Source: Udeniomyces pyricola
Lineage: Eukaryota; Basidiomycota; Tremellomycetes; Cystofilobasidiales; Mrakiaceae
Assembly: GCA_039545295.1 (NCBI GenBank)
Contig: BCIK01000006.1
Location: forward strand, 744,001 to 808,000
Direction of reading: 5' to 3'
DNA length: 64,000 bases
Positions 12,032 through 23,409 of the stretch are shown in pieces. The notes under the pieces are model-generated. The model worked only from the letters and a program-made list of their open reading frames with translations, had not been told where the DNA came from and searched no databases. Positions within the stretch are counted from its first letter, which is position 1, and each line of letters opens with the position of its first letter. A program made the position numbers and the translations under genes.

Positions 12032-13706
12032 AAAGGTGGAGGGAGGACGACGGACTAGATGAGGTTCAGATCTCTGCTTTCTTGGTTTGTTTTGTCTTCG
12101 TTTTTTTTTCCTCTCTTTTTTTTTTTGGTTTTGTTAGGATTATGATTCGTATATATACAACACATACGTACATACACACACACATACACATTTATCACAA
12201 AAGAAACCGATCGCTTTGGACAATTCGTTTTTTTTTTTTTTTTTTCTCCCTTTTTCATGATCGTTTCCCCTTCAGATTGCGCTGTTTCCTTGCTTCAAAC
12301 CACCCTATTCTGAATCTCGACTCTATATCTCAAAACCGAAACCCCCCCCCCCCCTCTCAACCCAAATTTCTCTTCACCAAAATCCTTCCTTGACCAACCC
12401 CCCCCCCCCTCCCCGTCGCGCATGCATGCATAGTAAACGACGTGCGCCATTGTATCGAGACCGGCGCGTGGTCCGTTGATCAGTTCTCAGACCCTTTTCA
12501 AAAACCTGTTTTTCTTAGCTAGCTCGTGACGAGTAGCACTATGTGTCTTTCGTCTCATTCTGTCCGGGGGGGGTGGGGGGGTGGGGGGGTTAGAGATTTC
12601 GTCCTCTCATCATATTTCTATGTACATATTCAGTCATAGTCGCGTACGTGTTGATGATCTAGTAGTAGTACAACTCACATACATGTATATATATTATATG
12701 ATATGGAGCTCGTTCCTCACGCAGACATACCTATCGACGTCCAAACAGCACACAGGCGTCTCGTCTCTCTCGCAAGAAACTGAACCAAATATATACCAAG
12801 ACTTTCTTCATGACTGGCATGACAGACACATCATATTGTTCATGATGGATATTGGTCGATTTTTGGATAGGACGGGACAGATGATTATAGCCGGACAAGT
12901 TATATATATTCAAGGATGGACGACAGTGACTGCAGTAATAGGACTATTTACTAACTCCACGAAGAACAAGATCGAAGCAAGGACGAGAGAACAAGACGAC
13001 AAAGAGCGACAAGAAAGAAAAAAAAAAAAGAGAGAGATGGAGATGGAGATTGTACGACGAGCACATACGAACGAGAGGTCAATGTGATTCTCACTGAAAG
13101 ATGAAGAAAAATCCCAAGGGAAAGGGCGAACGGATCAAGGAAGCTAGACCAAGACCATGAAGAACGACATGATGACACGGTCGATTACGAGGCCAGTGCC
13201 CTTCTCTCCATCCTTGCCAGAATGATGTTTTGTTGCTGCCCAGCCGGACAATCGCCTGATCTCGATGAATGAAATGGGGGGACAGATGATAGGTCTAGGG
13301 CATCGAGGATCCTATTTGGGAATGTGAGCGTGATCGTCGGATTGGGCTGCAAGGTCGTCATGATTCCGGACGAGATCCCTTTGAGACTCCTTGTCAATCT
13401 CAAAGGACCCTAAAGAGATCTGTGGAGATCACGAGAGGATTGAATGGTAGAACCGAACCATGCCGCCATCGAGTCAGAATCAAAACAAGGTCTGACTCAG
13501 GGGTTGAAGAGACAAGGTACCACACGAACCTCATCCGGGCTGTAGCGAACGGTGGATCGACGCTTAGGTTGGTCAAAGAGCTTGATACAAGGAACAAGCA
13601 CGGTAGAGGTGGTGAGAAGGCGAGTCAGAGGATACATGGGTATGAGCAGGCGTATTGATCCAAAACAGGAATACACAAGGCAAAGAGGGTTGTAGACTGG
13701 TGAGTT
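12032..13706. other. Intergenic region between convergent genes, with homopolymer and AT-rich tracts
   Basis: This 1.67-kb gap separates the ends of two convergent genes and holds both 3' UTRs. It contains C13 and C12 runs (about 12342-12354 and 12398-12409), a CA-repeat (about 12173-12190), a G-rich block (about 12566-12588) and AT-rich sequence at 12680-12710. The frames open on either strand are short, have no domain-like composition and are not supported as genes. I cannot exclude additional 3' exons of the minus-strand gene. Confidence 0.45.
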
Positions 13707-15630
13707 TCACCCTAGAGGTTTCAGTTGGGTTCGACACATCAGATATGGTACAAAGAAGTACGAAATGCCCACCTCTAACATATGAATCCCATCGTCTACA
13801 ACGATCGTTCTCTCTTGACTAACATGCACGCCGCCGTTCGAGCGACGGCGATTCCGATTAGAACCTGCTTCTCCTTTCAACCGGGTAATAGGATTGTTGA
13901 TGATGTCACGGGAATACTGGGAGCCAGATAAAGCACTCGTACCGGTGTTGGCGACAAGGGAGGAGCGGGAGTTAAGATTGTAAAGCACTGGAAATGAGGG
14001 TGCAAAGAGCGCGAGGAGAGGATAGGAAGGGCCGGCCAAACAGATACAAAAACGAGTTGAGTGTTGTTCCGAAGATGAGGATGACGAGAGATGGACTCGA
14101 ATCTGAGACCAACTGGTGAGCGAGTATACTCGACCAAGAATCATCCCCCACATAGTCCCGAGGTCTTGAAAAATTGCGGGCGACCGAATCAAAGATCTGA
14201 TCAGTATCACATCACATCCGCTGGTTCTTGACAGTGAAGAGCGACAGAACATCACAGCAACTCACTAGTTTCAGGAAGAACTTTGAAGCAGATGAAGACA
14301 AGCGACGCAATGGTTGCTGAACAGGCACCAGAGGAGATCCCTCGGGTCGTCAACTTGCGGATAAGTCTGGTAAAATTAAAAGGCAGCAACAAGATAACAA
14401 ATCACGTCAGCTTAAAACATCTGAGCAACTCTGATGAATGACATGAACGTGATATCTGCGATGAGTATGCGACGAAAAAGTCTCACCCATCTGTACTGGC
14501 GAACTCGGTCTTGAACATGTTGAGGCAGATGACGAGAGCGAGGGAGATGAGGATGTCGGTCGCGGCGGAACTACATGTCCAGAGAGTGACCCTGTACGAT
14601 ACACATACATTTGAGAATTTGAGACAAGAGGAGGAGGATGAGTACCACCGGAAGTATGACGACGTGAGTCCGAAGGAGGGCAACAACGAACATGATGGTG
14701 ATGTCGGGACGCTCTGCCAAGGTGGTGAAGATGGTCTGTAGAGAAGGTGAAGAGATAGGAGGGAGGCGTATATGCCATTATGTTAGCCTGATAGCATACC
14801 AGCAAGTATGATCAACAGGATATGATGGATCCAATAGGTTCTCACCAAAAAGATTGCCATGCCGATCGAGCCTGCAAAACCAGCAAGGATGCATGGCCCA
14901 AAGGCAGCTAACAAAATCACGTTGGAGGTCAAGCGATAAATTCGGATAACCAGAAATGTCTGAAGGAACAGCACACGTTCACAGATAGTGATGGGACGTT
15001 GAGCTAATACGGTCTTAAATAGCCGGTAGTTCAGACGAAGAACGGAGTACTGACTTGACATATCAACGCTGAGCATCCTGTACCGACGAGGTAGACCGCC
15101 TGAGTCCATGGGACCCGCTGAGCATATGCAGCATCACCCTTGAATAGCATTCAGGCATGTGGAGTCAGGTCAATATTGGACATGAATGCAAATAAGTATC
15201 TCAATGATGAAAAAGATCAAAGATATATGTACGAAATGTGAGATTGTAGGGCACCAAGTTAGTAAGATTTACGACCTTGAGAGAATGGGCATCATCAGTC
15301 AACATCATTTTCTACTCACCGCCGGAAGTAGGTGATGAGCTGTTTCAATTGAAGAGCACATAGCGATGCATTCACCCAGGATGCGACCAGCTGTCACAGG
15401 ATCAGTGGTTTTGAGAGATAGTGATGATCCGATCGGATAGGGGGATAAGGCCAAGTCTTTGTCAGCATACAGCCAAATCACAAGAAAGGGGGATTACAAG
15501 CCAAGTTTGACGCGGCCGCACGATGGTCCTGGGGGAAGAGGGTCAAACGACGAATTAGTCCAAGCAGTATTGAGATAGTTCAAGGATGAAAGAAAGCAGC
15601 CCACCCAAGAGTCAGATCATATAAGCCCAT
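13707..15630 (-). CDS. DUF6534-like multipass membrane protein (start uncertain)
   Basis: Eight exons join in phase: 15390-15320, 15138-15055, 14959-14846, 14735-14692, 14591-14487, 14366-14266, 14164-14114 and 13987-13707. The 5' end is unclear: an exon at about 15528-15498 and an ATG at 15630 are possible but their phases do not close cleanly. The product shows serial hydrophobic helices and landmarks I associate with the basidiomycete DUF6534 family: an I-E-T-A-H motif, VPW at the next helix start, RIYRLT, a W-T-C-S-S-A-A-T-D-I-L helix, and GRVYSLTMLYNLNSRSS before a polar tail containing GGVHV. Such proteins are usually seven-helix membrane proteins of unknown function. The usual first helix is not visible, so the N-terminus is either mis-modelled or truncated. 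Confidence 0.55.
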
Positions 15631-16471
15631 TTTTGGAAAGGTAATGGTTGACGTGACAAACAAGAGTTAGGCTTGGGGAGGGACCGGTGGCGTGGAGCAG
15701 CCTAGCTGGGGATACAGGGAGGAGGAATATGAAAAGCGTGTAAGATATGGATGATAGGATAGAGAATAAGTAAAGTTGGAGAGAAGGAAATAGAATAGCC
15801 TGGGTGGAAAAGGGGATGGTCGTCGGTAAGACAGGTCACAGTTTTCTGTTCGCTAAGAGCCGTTCCATCTACTCGGGATTATTTCTCAGTTGTTCCGACA
15901 CAGAGCCCGACATATCCGATAGGAGTGGAAGTATAGGTTATCAATTTCGATAGGAGTGTGAGGCTGAAGGGGCGACAAGTTAGATAGGAGCAAGTCAGCG
16001 AAGGGGCGACAGCATCGCTAGCTCCGCAACATGCCCGGCCCCACGCCATCGACTGTACCTCACATGCCAGATCTCCTGCGGACCTTGACGGAGGAAGAGA
16101 CAACTTGTCCGATCCCATGATACGAGGACCAACGTATCAAGTCCATAGCGGGTTATCAGCTTCGGTTAGAGACAATAATCTTTAGCTTGAGCGCTTGAGC
16201 ATAGAGGCCCACGTGGGGGAACACAAGGGATCAATGGTACGAGGGCCGAGCGCGAGCTGACGCCATGTACAGAGCCGATTGCTACCCCTCTCTTCGTTAT
16301 GGATCAAGTTTGTAATTCTGAAGGATTCTTAAAGCTTGAAGCTTCGAGGAGCACATTCTCTCAAAGCCCCTAGACCGGCTGGGGTCTGCTCAACGATCAG
16401 TGGTCAGGTCCCGGGATGTATCATCAAGGTGAATATTGTATGTGTGTCAAAAACATCGACAGGAAACCTGT
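15631..16471. other. Intergenic, upstream of the membrane-protein gene
   Basis: About 840 bp between the tentative start of the membrane-protein gene and the 3' end of the Nudix gene, both on the minus strand. It should hold the promoter of the former. Apart from a short AAGCTT direct repeat near 16332 I see no element or convincing reading frame. Confidence 0.35.
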
Positions 16472-17211
16472 TTAATCGATCTGTCCACTCGTCGGCTCCT
16501 GATCCTGCTTTTGACGCCATATCCTCCACGCCCGTAGCCCCTCGACGAGCTCTAACTTGCGCTGCCTACCGCCAAACTTGCCGTCCGGCTCTCCCTTGGC
16601 CCACTCGGCGACTCGACGTTCGGCCTCGTCTAGTGAGACAAACTCGCGTTGTCGCTCGTGCTGCTCGAGGAAGGTCGGCGCAAGAGCTGTGACGACTAAG
16701 GGGAAAAAGTGAAAGAGGGACTTGGAATCGCTCGTTGTCAAGATCGGCGTCGGTGGTAGGGGGAAAGGCGATGATTCGATGCCAGCTAGGAAGTGAATTA
16801 TTTCCGAGGCGTAGGTTGAGAACGAGAAAACGAGAGGAGCTTAATGCATCAGTCAACTAGGAGCATGTACGATGGTCCACCAAGCACCAGATAATAGTCG
16901 TTTCGCGGCCGAGATGGACGCGTACCTTCCTCCATCGCTTCTCTTCTCGCTGCCTCTCCCAAACTCTCCCCCAGCTTCTGTTCCCAGCCCCCTTTAGGCA
17001 CTGGATACGCAAGTCATGTTTACAGCCGGCAGAAGCAAGATGTCAGTACGCTCATGGTCTTAGGACCGACGCGACGGTTGAGCATTTTTCGAGTTTAACA
17101 CGGACGGATCCATTTGTTCTTGTGTTTTCTGCTTGTGACCATGAGGATATTGTCGGTCGAAGGATCGTAAGGGATCGCCACGCAGACGACTCTGAGCTTC
17201 TTGTCGGGCAT
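16472..17211 (-). CDS. aps1: Nudix hydrolase, diphosphoinositol-polyphosphate / diadenosine-polyphosphate phosphohydrolase
   Basis: Three exons (17211-17106, 17000-16926, 16785-16472) join in phase to 164 aa, a normal length for DIPP/Aps1 enzymes. The start is the ATG at 17211, in front of a short basic N-terminus and a first beta strand. WILPKGGWE (33-42) is the entry to the Nudix box, and REAMEEAGI (55-63) supplies the metal-binding Glu residues of the REUxEExGU core; the spacing from the leading Gly is one residue longer than the canonical pattern. A later SLFHFFPL strand and a 'REFVSLDEAE' segment match the end of DIPP proteins. Known members hydrolyse pyrophosphate bonds in inositol pyrophosphates and ApnA in the cytosol. 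The gene shares a 648-bp divergent spacer with the peptidase gene. One donor is GTCCGT. Confidence 0.87.
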
Positions 17212-17859
17212 GTTTGGGGTGGGCGTTGTAGTGGTGGTGGTTAGATCCGACGTGTTCAATTCGGTGTGGACCGACCAGACCGAATGATGAAAGATTCGGA
17301 GAGAAGCCAACAGCCGATCATGTCTGATGGTATTTATCAGCAAGCCATTCTCGGTCCCTCTGAACGAATGTACCCAGCTGGAATTTCATCAAGATCTCAA
17401 TACGAGGTTTCCTCGTCTAGGTCATGGGCAGGATGCAGTATACGTATGTATATATGTTTTATATCCAATCAGCTTAATCCGCCGGTCGAGGCATCGCGCG
17501 GAACGTGCAACGCCGCGCCGGTGATGGCCGTGATATCGTTGGTCGTCCGCGCTTTGCGCCCACGACATGAGAACGCAGAGTGTACTCGAACCACAACCGT
17601 TCCTTTAGATCTGGATCCTGCTCCGTCAACGGACAATCCATTCGACCTCAGCTTTTGGTAAGCTTCAGACTTGTGAGGGCGTGCCGGCCGCTTATGATGA
17701 TCAAACCCAATGGTTGCTCATGCAGATCGCCTTCCCTTCATCACGCCTGATCGGCTTTCTCCGCTTGAACGTTCGCATTCGCAAGCATTATCCATCTTCA
17801 TCTACCCTCAGTCCAGCAGTCTGCTTATGGGAGGAGGCCCCTGTCTAAGCTCTACCGCC
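17212..17859. promoter_or_regulatory. Divergent promoter between Nudix and S9 peptidase genes
   Basis: A 648-bp spacer lies between oppositely oriented start codons. No clear TATA box was seen. An open frame at 17521-17660 ends in VPLDLDPAPS and vaguely resembles a peptidase N-terminus, but joining it to the downstream exons creates a stop, so it is not included in the gene. Confidence 0.35.
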
Positions 17860-20800
17860 ATGACACGCATCACCACCGACGCCGCAGTCGATGTCTACAA
17901 GGGTTATTCAGCCAGGACAACTTATAGCTCTGCGACTCTTTTTGACAATGATCACCAGGACACACCCTGTGCGAATCCTTTTCCTTTCCGCGTGCACCGC
18001 CGCATGTGATAGGTACTATAGCGGCATCATCGAATTCCTATGTACCGTGGGTTCATGGAGGTTGCTCCCAGACTAACGCCAGCACCATGTATACTCCAGA
18101 TCCCTTTGTAAATCTCCACCTTACCACTCGATCTCATCTTCTCTCGACCCGCATCAAATCGTCCGCCACATTCGTTTCATTGGCTGAAAAGGAGGCACGC
18201 TCTTGCCCCGCAACGGAGCTCCCACCCAAAGCCATCGAGTTCTTCTCATCACCGCAAGGATGCTATAAGGGGATGCTCAAAGTTGTCGGCAGCATGCGGG
18301 TCGTAGAGGTATGGCGCGTGGGCTATGGACTCAATGATTTGGTCTTCGAGATGGACGTGACCAAGGTTTGCGGAGACTTTCTGGATGACGGTGAGCACTT
18401 CTTTTACGCTGTATTATCCTAGTCGCTCATGCCAATATGTGAGCGTTTAATGTCTTTGCTAGAGACTGCTAACGCTCTATGACAGAGACTTGGGGTTCTC
18501 CTACTTTCTCGCCCTCGGGTCAACCTGATACTCTGTTGTTCGCTGCCCATCGGCTTCCCCCCGACACTCCATCCGCGCTCGCGTCAACATCTCCCTTCGA
18601 GACCAACGCATTTACCCCTAGCTGGGGTGAGCTCAATCGCGACCTAGTTCATCCTACAGTCTTTTTGCTCTCGTTTGAAGATCCTGACAGCCCGATCGTC
18701 CGACCCCTCATCTCGCGCTCGCTTGACGGCGAGATGTCGGTTGGTCAGGGCCAATTTTTCACGACCGGCACCCAGATGGGTGTCGTTCTCACTGGATACG
18801 ATACGATGGAGGACGGTCGTCGGCTAGGCATCGTCTACTGCACCAATCGACGGACCGGTATCTATCAAGTCAACCTGAATAGTGCAGAGTTTCGCTCAGG
18901 ACAAGGTGTGGGTCGGGAGGGTCTTCGGAGATTGAGCAACAGTGAAAGAAGTGCCAGGAGTCCCAGAGTTTGGTCTGGTCATAGGGTAGGGTACCGTCAG
19001 TCCCACGCCATCCTCGTCTATCTCAGCAACGACCTTGGCGGTGCGCATGGCTCCTGCGCGAGTCTCCACCGACAAGCAATCTCCTCAGATTGGGACTCAC
19101 CATCGTCTCCCGATGAGATTCTCATCGGACCTGTGTGGAATCCATCTCTTGCGAACAACCTCACACCCTTTGACGAGGAACCCGACAACTTCCCTGGGAT
19201 ATTCCTCAATCAACTTCCTCGCTTCCCCTTTTACATTTCGTCAGAAGGCGCTGCATCTATCATTTTCTCCTCTATCAACCGGTCCAGATCGATGTCCTGG
19301 TGTCAAGCCATCGACGATACCTGCTCGATCTGGCCGGTGAGACTAACACCGGAAATCGAGTCGAACTCCTCTCAGACGGTCCTCGGCACGGACGGTAAAT
19401 CATGGGTTGCCTTGATTGACAGCTCACCGGTATTTGGTGATAGATGCTACCTCAGGAACATTGGAAGGAGCATTCCAGGCCAAAGGCATAGCGCACTGAT
19501 CGCGTATCAAAATCATGGTAGGTTCACATTCGATTACTCCCACACCCATCCGACATTGGGCAGCTGACCCAAGGGCGATGGTCTCGCATCTTCAGATTTC
19601 TGCTCTCCCTTGACTATTCGTGTGGTTCCTTCGCTTCTCAATCCAACGACCTCCTCGACTATTTTCTTCTCCAACACCAACCTACCGACCAAGCTTCTAG
19701 CATGTGCCTATAATTCAAAGACAAAGTCCCTCGACGTAATCACAAAGGTACCTCCGCCTCTCATCCTATCTCCGCATGGAGGTCCACACTCCACGACGCT
19801 TCAAACTTTCTCCCCATCCAACTTCGCTTTGGTCGAGGCGGGTTACACCCTCGCTCTCATCAATTACACTGGGTCTCTTGGATACGGAGAGCATGGCATC
19901 CAGAAGCTTCGGGGTCGATGCGGCGAGCTCGATGTCCGCGAGTGTGAGGAGGTTATTGATCGATGGATTGAAGCGTGGGAAAAAGACGGGTGGAAAGGCG
20001 GGTGGGAAGGCAAGATGTAAGTGGATGTGTAGGTGTCTCCTATCCAGGCAAGATTGAGCATATGCTGATTCTCCTTCTTTGTCACCTGTTCGGATGACCA
20101 GATTCGTCATGGGCGGTAGTCACGGAGGGTTCGTGTCTTGTTCGGTCTACAACCCCTTGCACCCTCAGACGCGATCTTTCAAAGCAACAGCTGACGACAA
20201 GATTATATTGTCAATCTCATTATCCTCAGATTTTTGACCGCCCACCTCCAGACAAGATTGGCCCCCATTACCGCTGCGGTCCTGCGCAATCCCGTCATCA
20301 GCTTGGGAGAGAACCTCACAGCAACCGATGTGAGCCTTCTGATCATTGCGTATCATGCTGTCATCAGCTATATGCTCACTGGTCTCCTTTATTCGCTCTT
20401 TCTTATTCGCGCCCTGTCATCCGTCCGCAACACTCGATATGATGTCTTTCCACCTCGCCTGTGTAGATTCCGGACTGGGTCTTTGCCGAGCTCGACCTTC
20501 CTTACTCCCTCTCGAGCACCGTTCAACGCCCCTCCATCACACCCACCCCGGCTCAATACGCTTTTTTGCAAGAACGAAGTCCGATCTCACGCGTTGACAA
20601 CGTCAAGAGCCACACTTTGCTCCTCATGGGCCTTGAAGACCGGAGAGTACCGCCGCCTCAGACGAAGGTAAGGTTGATGACAGTTCACATACTCACACAA
20701 CCAGCCTTTGAATCTACTACTCTAACTCGATCCCGAATCACTTACACTCCTTCTTCCCCATCTGGTTCCCCCCCCCCCCTTTCCTGTTGCGTGGTCGATG

Positions 20801-21017
20801 CCATTTGCAGGCATGGTATCATTCCCTCAAGGGCCGATCGGACTGGATCAAGAAGCAAAACCAGACGGTCTCTATCGCCGAGCATCGGACCAGGGAATTT
20901 GAAGTCGAATGCCTCGCGTTCGAGGGGGAAGGTCATGCCCTTGATGGGGTCGGAGCTGAATTGAAAGTGTTCCAGGCGACGGTGGAATGGTTCGGTCGAT
21001 GGGCCAAATTTGACTGA
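17860..21017 (+). CDS. Acylaminoacyl-peptidase-like serine peptidase (S9 prolyl-oligopeptidase family)
   Basis: Eight exons join in phase: 17860-17968, 18022-18390, 18486-19517, 19596-20016, 20102-20128, 20230-20329, 20467-20667 and 20811-21017, giving 821 aa. The N-terminal two thirds have the repeated strand pattern of a beta-propeller, including RVVEVWR, FSPSG and VYLSNDLGGAHGSCASLH segments typical of acylamino-acid-releasing enzymes. The C-terminal alpha/beta-hydrolase domain begins at LILSPHGGPH. The nucleophile lies in GGSHGG (S650), the acid in MGLEDRRVPP (D744) and the base in EGEGHALD (H795), so the triad is complete. Enzymes of this kind remove N-acylated residues from peptides in the cytosol. 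The start is the ATG before DAAVDVYKG; the first 150 residues are poorly conserved and this part of the model is the least certain. Exon 5 is only 27 nt. Confidence 0.8.
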
Positions 21018-21422
21018 CAAAGGGATCTCCTCAATCTTCATCGTCTTCTCTGTGTCTCTGCAGTGTGTGATTGTGTATCATGTGTGGCTGGGGGTTCATT
21101 GATTTCAATGTCTTGTTACGATGGTGAACCTTGAGAAAAGACCGGTCGCAGAATTTGATGCCTAGTTATTGAATTGCCAGAAACCTTACAAAATAAAATT
21201 ACGTCTGCAATTATGTACTAAGTAGTCATGATCAGTCGCGCGCTGCATACACCTGGCTGTCGTTCAATATGCAAAGTGCGTTGAACGAGCTGGACGCGTC
21301 TGACTTTGTTGACGTCATCAGTCGATTAAATTCAGAATCCCACGACGACGCGACTTGGCCCTTACCTATCTATCAACTTCCATCACCGAACTCACCTTTC
21401 TCTCCCACCGACCCACCGCACC
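21018..21422. other. Intergenic, promoter of the first CsbD-like gene
   Basis: A 405-bp spacer between two plus-strand genes. It must hold the peptidase terminator and the CsbD promoter. The only feature is AT-rich sequence at 21185-21230; no specific stress element was identified. Confidence 0.3.
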
Positions 21423-22618
21423 ATGTCCTCCGAACTCCCTTCCCAAACGACCGCCCAGATTAACTCTGCCAAGGGTAATCTCTACGAGGTGATCTTTAGA
21501 GCCTCTCTCTCTTTCTTGCCTCTGGCATCTTCCCATCACGATGATCATAAGGGATTCCGTCTCCTTTTGATCCCAGGACGTTTCTCCCAAAGCTATGATT
21601 TCGAACCACCTTCCCTTGATTCCCATTCAGATCCCTGACGCTACCTATCATCCTTCTTTCCAACCCCTCTGTTTATACCTATCTTACCACTCAGACCATC
21701 GGCACCGCCCTCAAAGCAGCCGGCGCGAGTACCGACCTCAGCCAATCCTGGTCCGAATCCGGCCAAGCCCTCCAAGCCAACGCCCAACGCGACCTAAACG
21801 AAATCAAAGGCGCTGCCCAAGTCGACAAACTTTCAGGGAAAGTTCAATCGGCGGTTGGGATGGTGATGGGGGATCGGGAGAGGCAAGAGGAAGGAAATTT
21901 GAAGACGGAAAAGGCAAATTGGACTAAGGCTGCGGCGGACCAAACGGTACGTACTATGTACATAGCTATGGAGAGATTGCAATGGGTGTGGATTTGGTTA
22001 AAGTATCTACCTGGGGTGCGATACAACAGCCGGATCGATCATCCCGGATATGACTTGGTGTTGTATTCATGATCGAGCCCCCGGCTGATCGTAGACATCC
22101 CGGAGTGGAGGAGCCCGGTCGGATCCTGAATAATTTTCATTTATCTTGTTTATTCTCGTATTGGAACATCCAATCAGCTTCCCAACATGTCTCACGAAAC
22201 GTTGGCAGGTAAACTCCAATCGTTAGTCCTTTCTTTTCTCTCTCATCATCGCTATGTAAGATTCCGTCGATCATCTCGATTACGATCAAGACGATAGCTG
22301 CCCCCCCCCCCCCCNCCCNCNNCGTTAGGTCGCGAGCTATATGCAGATATATCTGGCTACCCAACTTCATCCGACTACCTGTGAACTGAACATGGTGCAG
22401 TTGTCCCAATACCCATGTCGAAACATGACCTCAACCTTACTGATGACCTACCTCTCTCTATCCCCCCCCCCTGCTTGGGTGCACGGATTCGTTTCACATC
22501 TGAATCGGTCATACTTTCGGAACCACCTGACAGAGCTGTCGGAATGGTCACTGGTGACAGTACCAAGCTCAACGAGGGTAATATGAGGGTTGAGAAAGCA
22601 GAGTGGACAGGCAAGTGA
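21423..22618 (+). CDS. CsbD-like stress-response protein with two CsbD repeats
   Basis: Four exons (21423-21488, 21695-21946, 22178-22221, 22534-22618) join in phase to 148 aa. Two CsbD-like units are visible: residues ~69-98 (GKVQSAVGMVMGD then EEGNLKTEKANW) and ~117-145 (GKLQSAVGMVTGD then NEGNMRVEKAEW). The near-identical repeats identify the family and confirm the unusual splice from exon 3 into exon 4, which falls inside the second repeat. CsbD proteins are small hydrophilic, glycine-containing proteins known in bacteria as general-stress genes; fungal members are of uncertain function. No signal peptide or membrane segment. The third intron contains ambiguous bases and two long C runs. 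A second CsbD-like gene lies at 62168. Confidence 0.85.
22301..22322. other. Ambiguous bases in a poly-C tract (intron of CsbD-like gene)
   Basis: A C run of about 14 is followed by C and N mixtures; N is present at 22315, 22319, 22321 and 22322. The length of this homopolymer is unresolved in the assembly. It lies inside an intron, so the coding sequence is not affected. Confidence 0.95.
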
Positions 22619-23409
22619 TTCATCGGAGGCATCAGACGTCGTCGGATTTGGAACGATATAATCCCATCATGGGTTGATTGGTGCCCATGATCCACTGCAT
22701 GTATATATCATAATCACTCGATTTCTTTCTTCCAAGGGAGATCGATACAGGAGGTGATGAAAGGTGTCTCTGTTCAGATCCATATGGATGTAGAAGGTAG
22801 ACTATAGTTTGGATCGTCAAAGGAGAGTGGGTGCCAGAAAGAGCGAGGAAAGAATACTATTAGCTAAGGAACGAGAGTGAGAACAAAGACAGAGAAAAGG
22901 AGAGATGATAGAGGTACGTGATTGTGGATAAATTTAGATTGGAAAGAGGAGAACAGACAGAAAGAGAATAGAGACAACAGAAAGAGTGACTCCCGAAGTC
23001 TGAAAGCAAGCTAGAACGCGGTGATTTTGAAGCATTGGGGCGGTCCGGGCCGGGAAGGAGAGGTCGATGCCGAAGGGCGGTGACACGGTTCGATCGTGAA
23101 AAAGAGAAGATGCAGTGCCAACGTGAAAGAGGCAAGAAGCAATGAACCGAGACTAGGGTGTTGATACAGACACACATACACGAAGAAAGTAGAGAACAGG
23201 TCCAGGAGGATGACAGATAGTGTGAGCACAAATAAATGGGGGAAAAGTCAGGGAGAAAAAAAAAAGAAGCAAGGGAATCGAAGGGAGTGTTTGGTGACAT
23301 CAGGAGGACGCAACAAAGAAACGAGAGAACAGAAGAAAAAGGCAAGCATATCGATCAAAGCAAAGAACGACAGGAAATCGTCACTATAGTGTTGCAAGTT
23401 CACATGGTG
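22619..23409. other. Intergenic between convergent CsbD-like and Pumilio-like genes
   Basis: A 790-bp spacer holding two facing 3' UTRs. Purine-rich on the plus strand from about 22840 to 23400 (pyrimidine-rich in the sense of the minus-strand gene). No gene or structured element was supported. Confidence 0.4.

Noticed and set aside
12581..13087. 168-codon open frame downstream of the phosphatase gene
   Set aside because: Low-complexity, no domain, begins in a G homopolymer and lies between convergent gene ends.
17521..17661. Candidate upstream exon for the S9 peptidase (ends VPLDLDPAPS...)
   Set aside because: Splicing to the next good acceptor creates an immediate stop; the ATG at 17860 gives a clean frame through all later exons.
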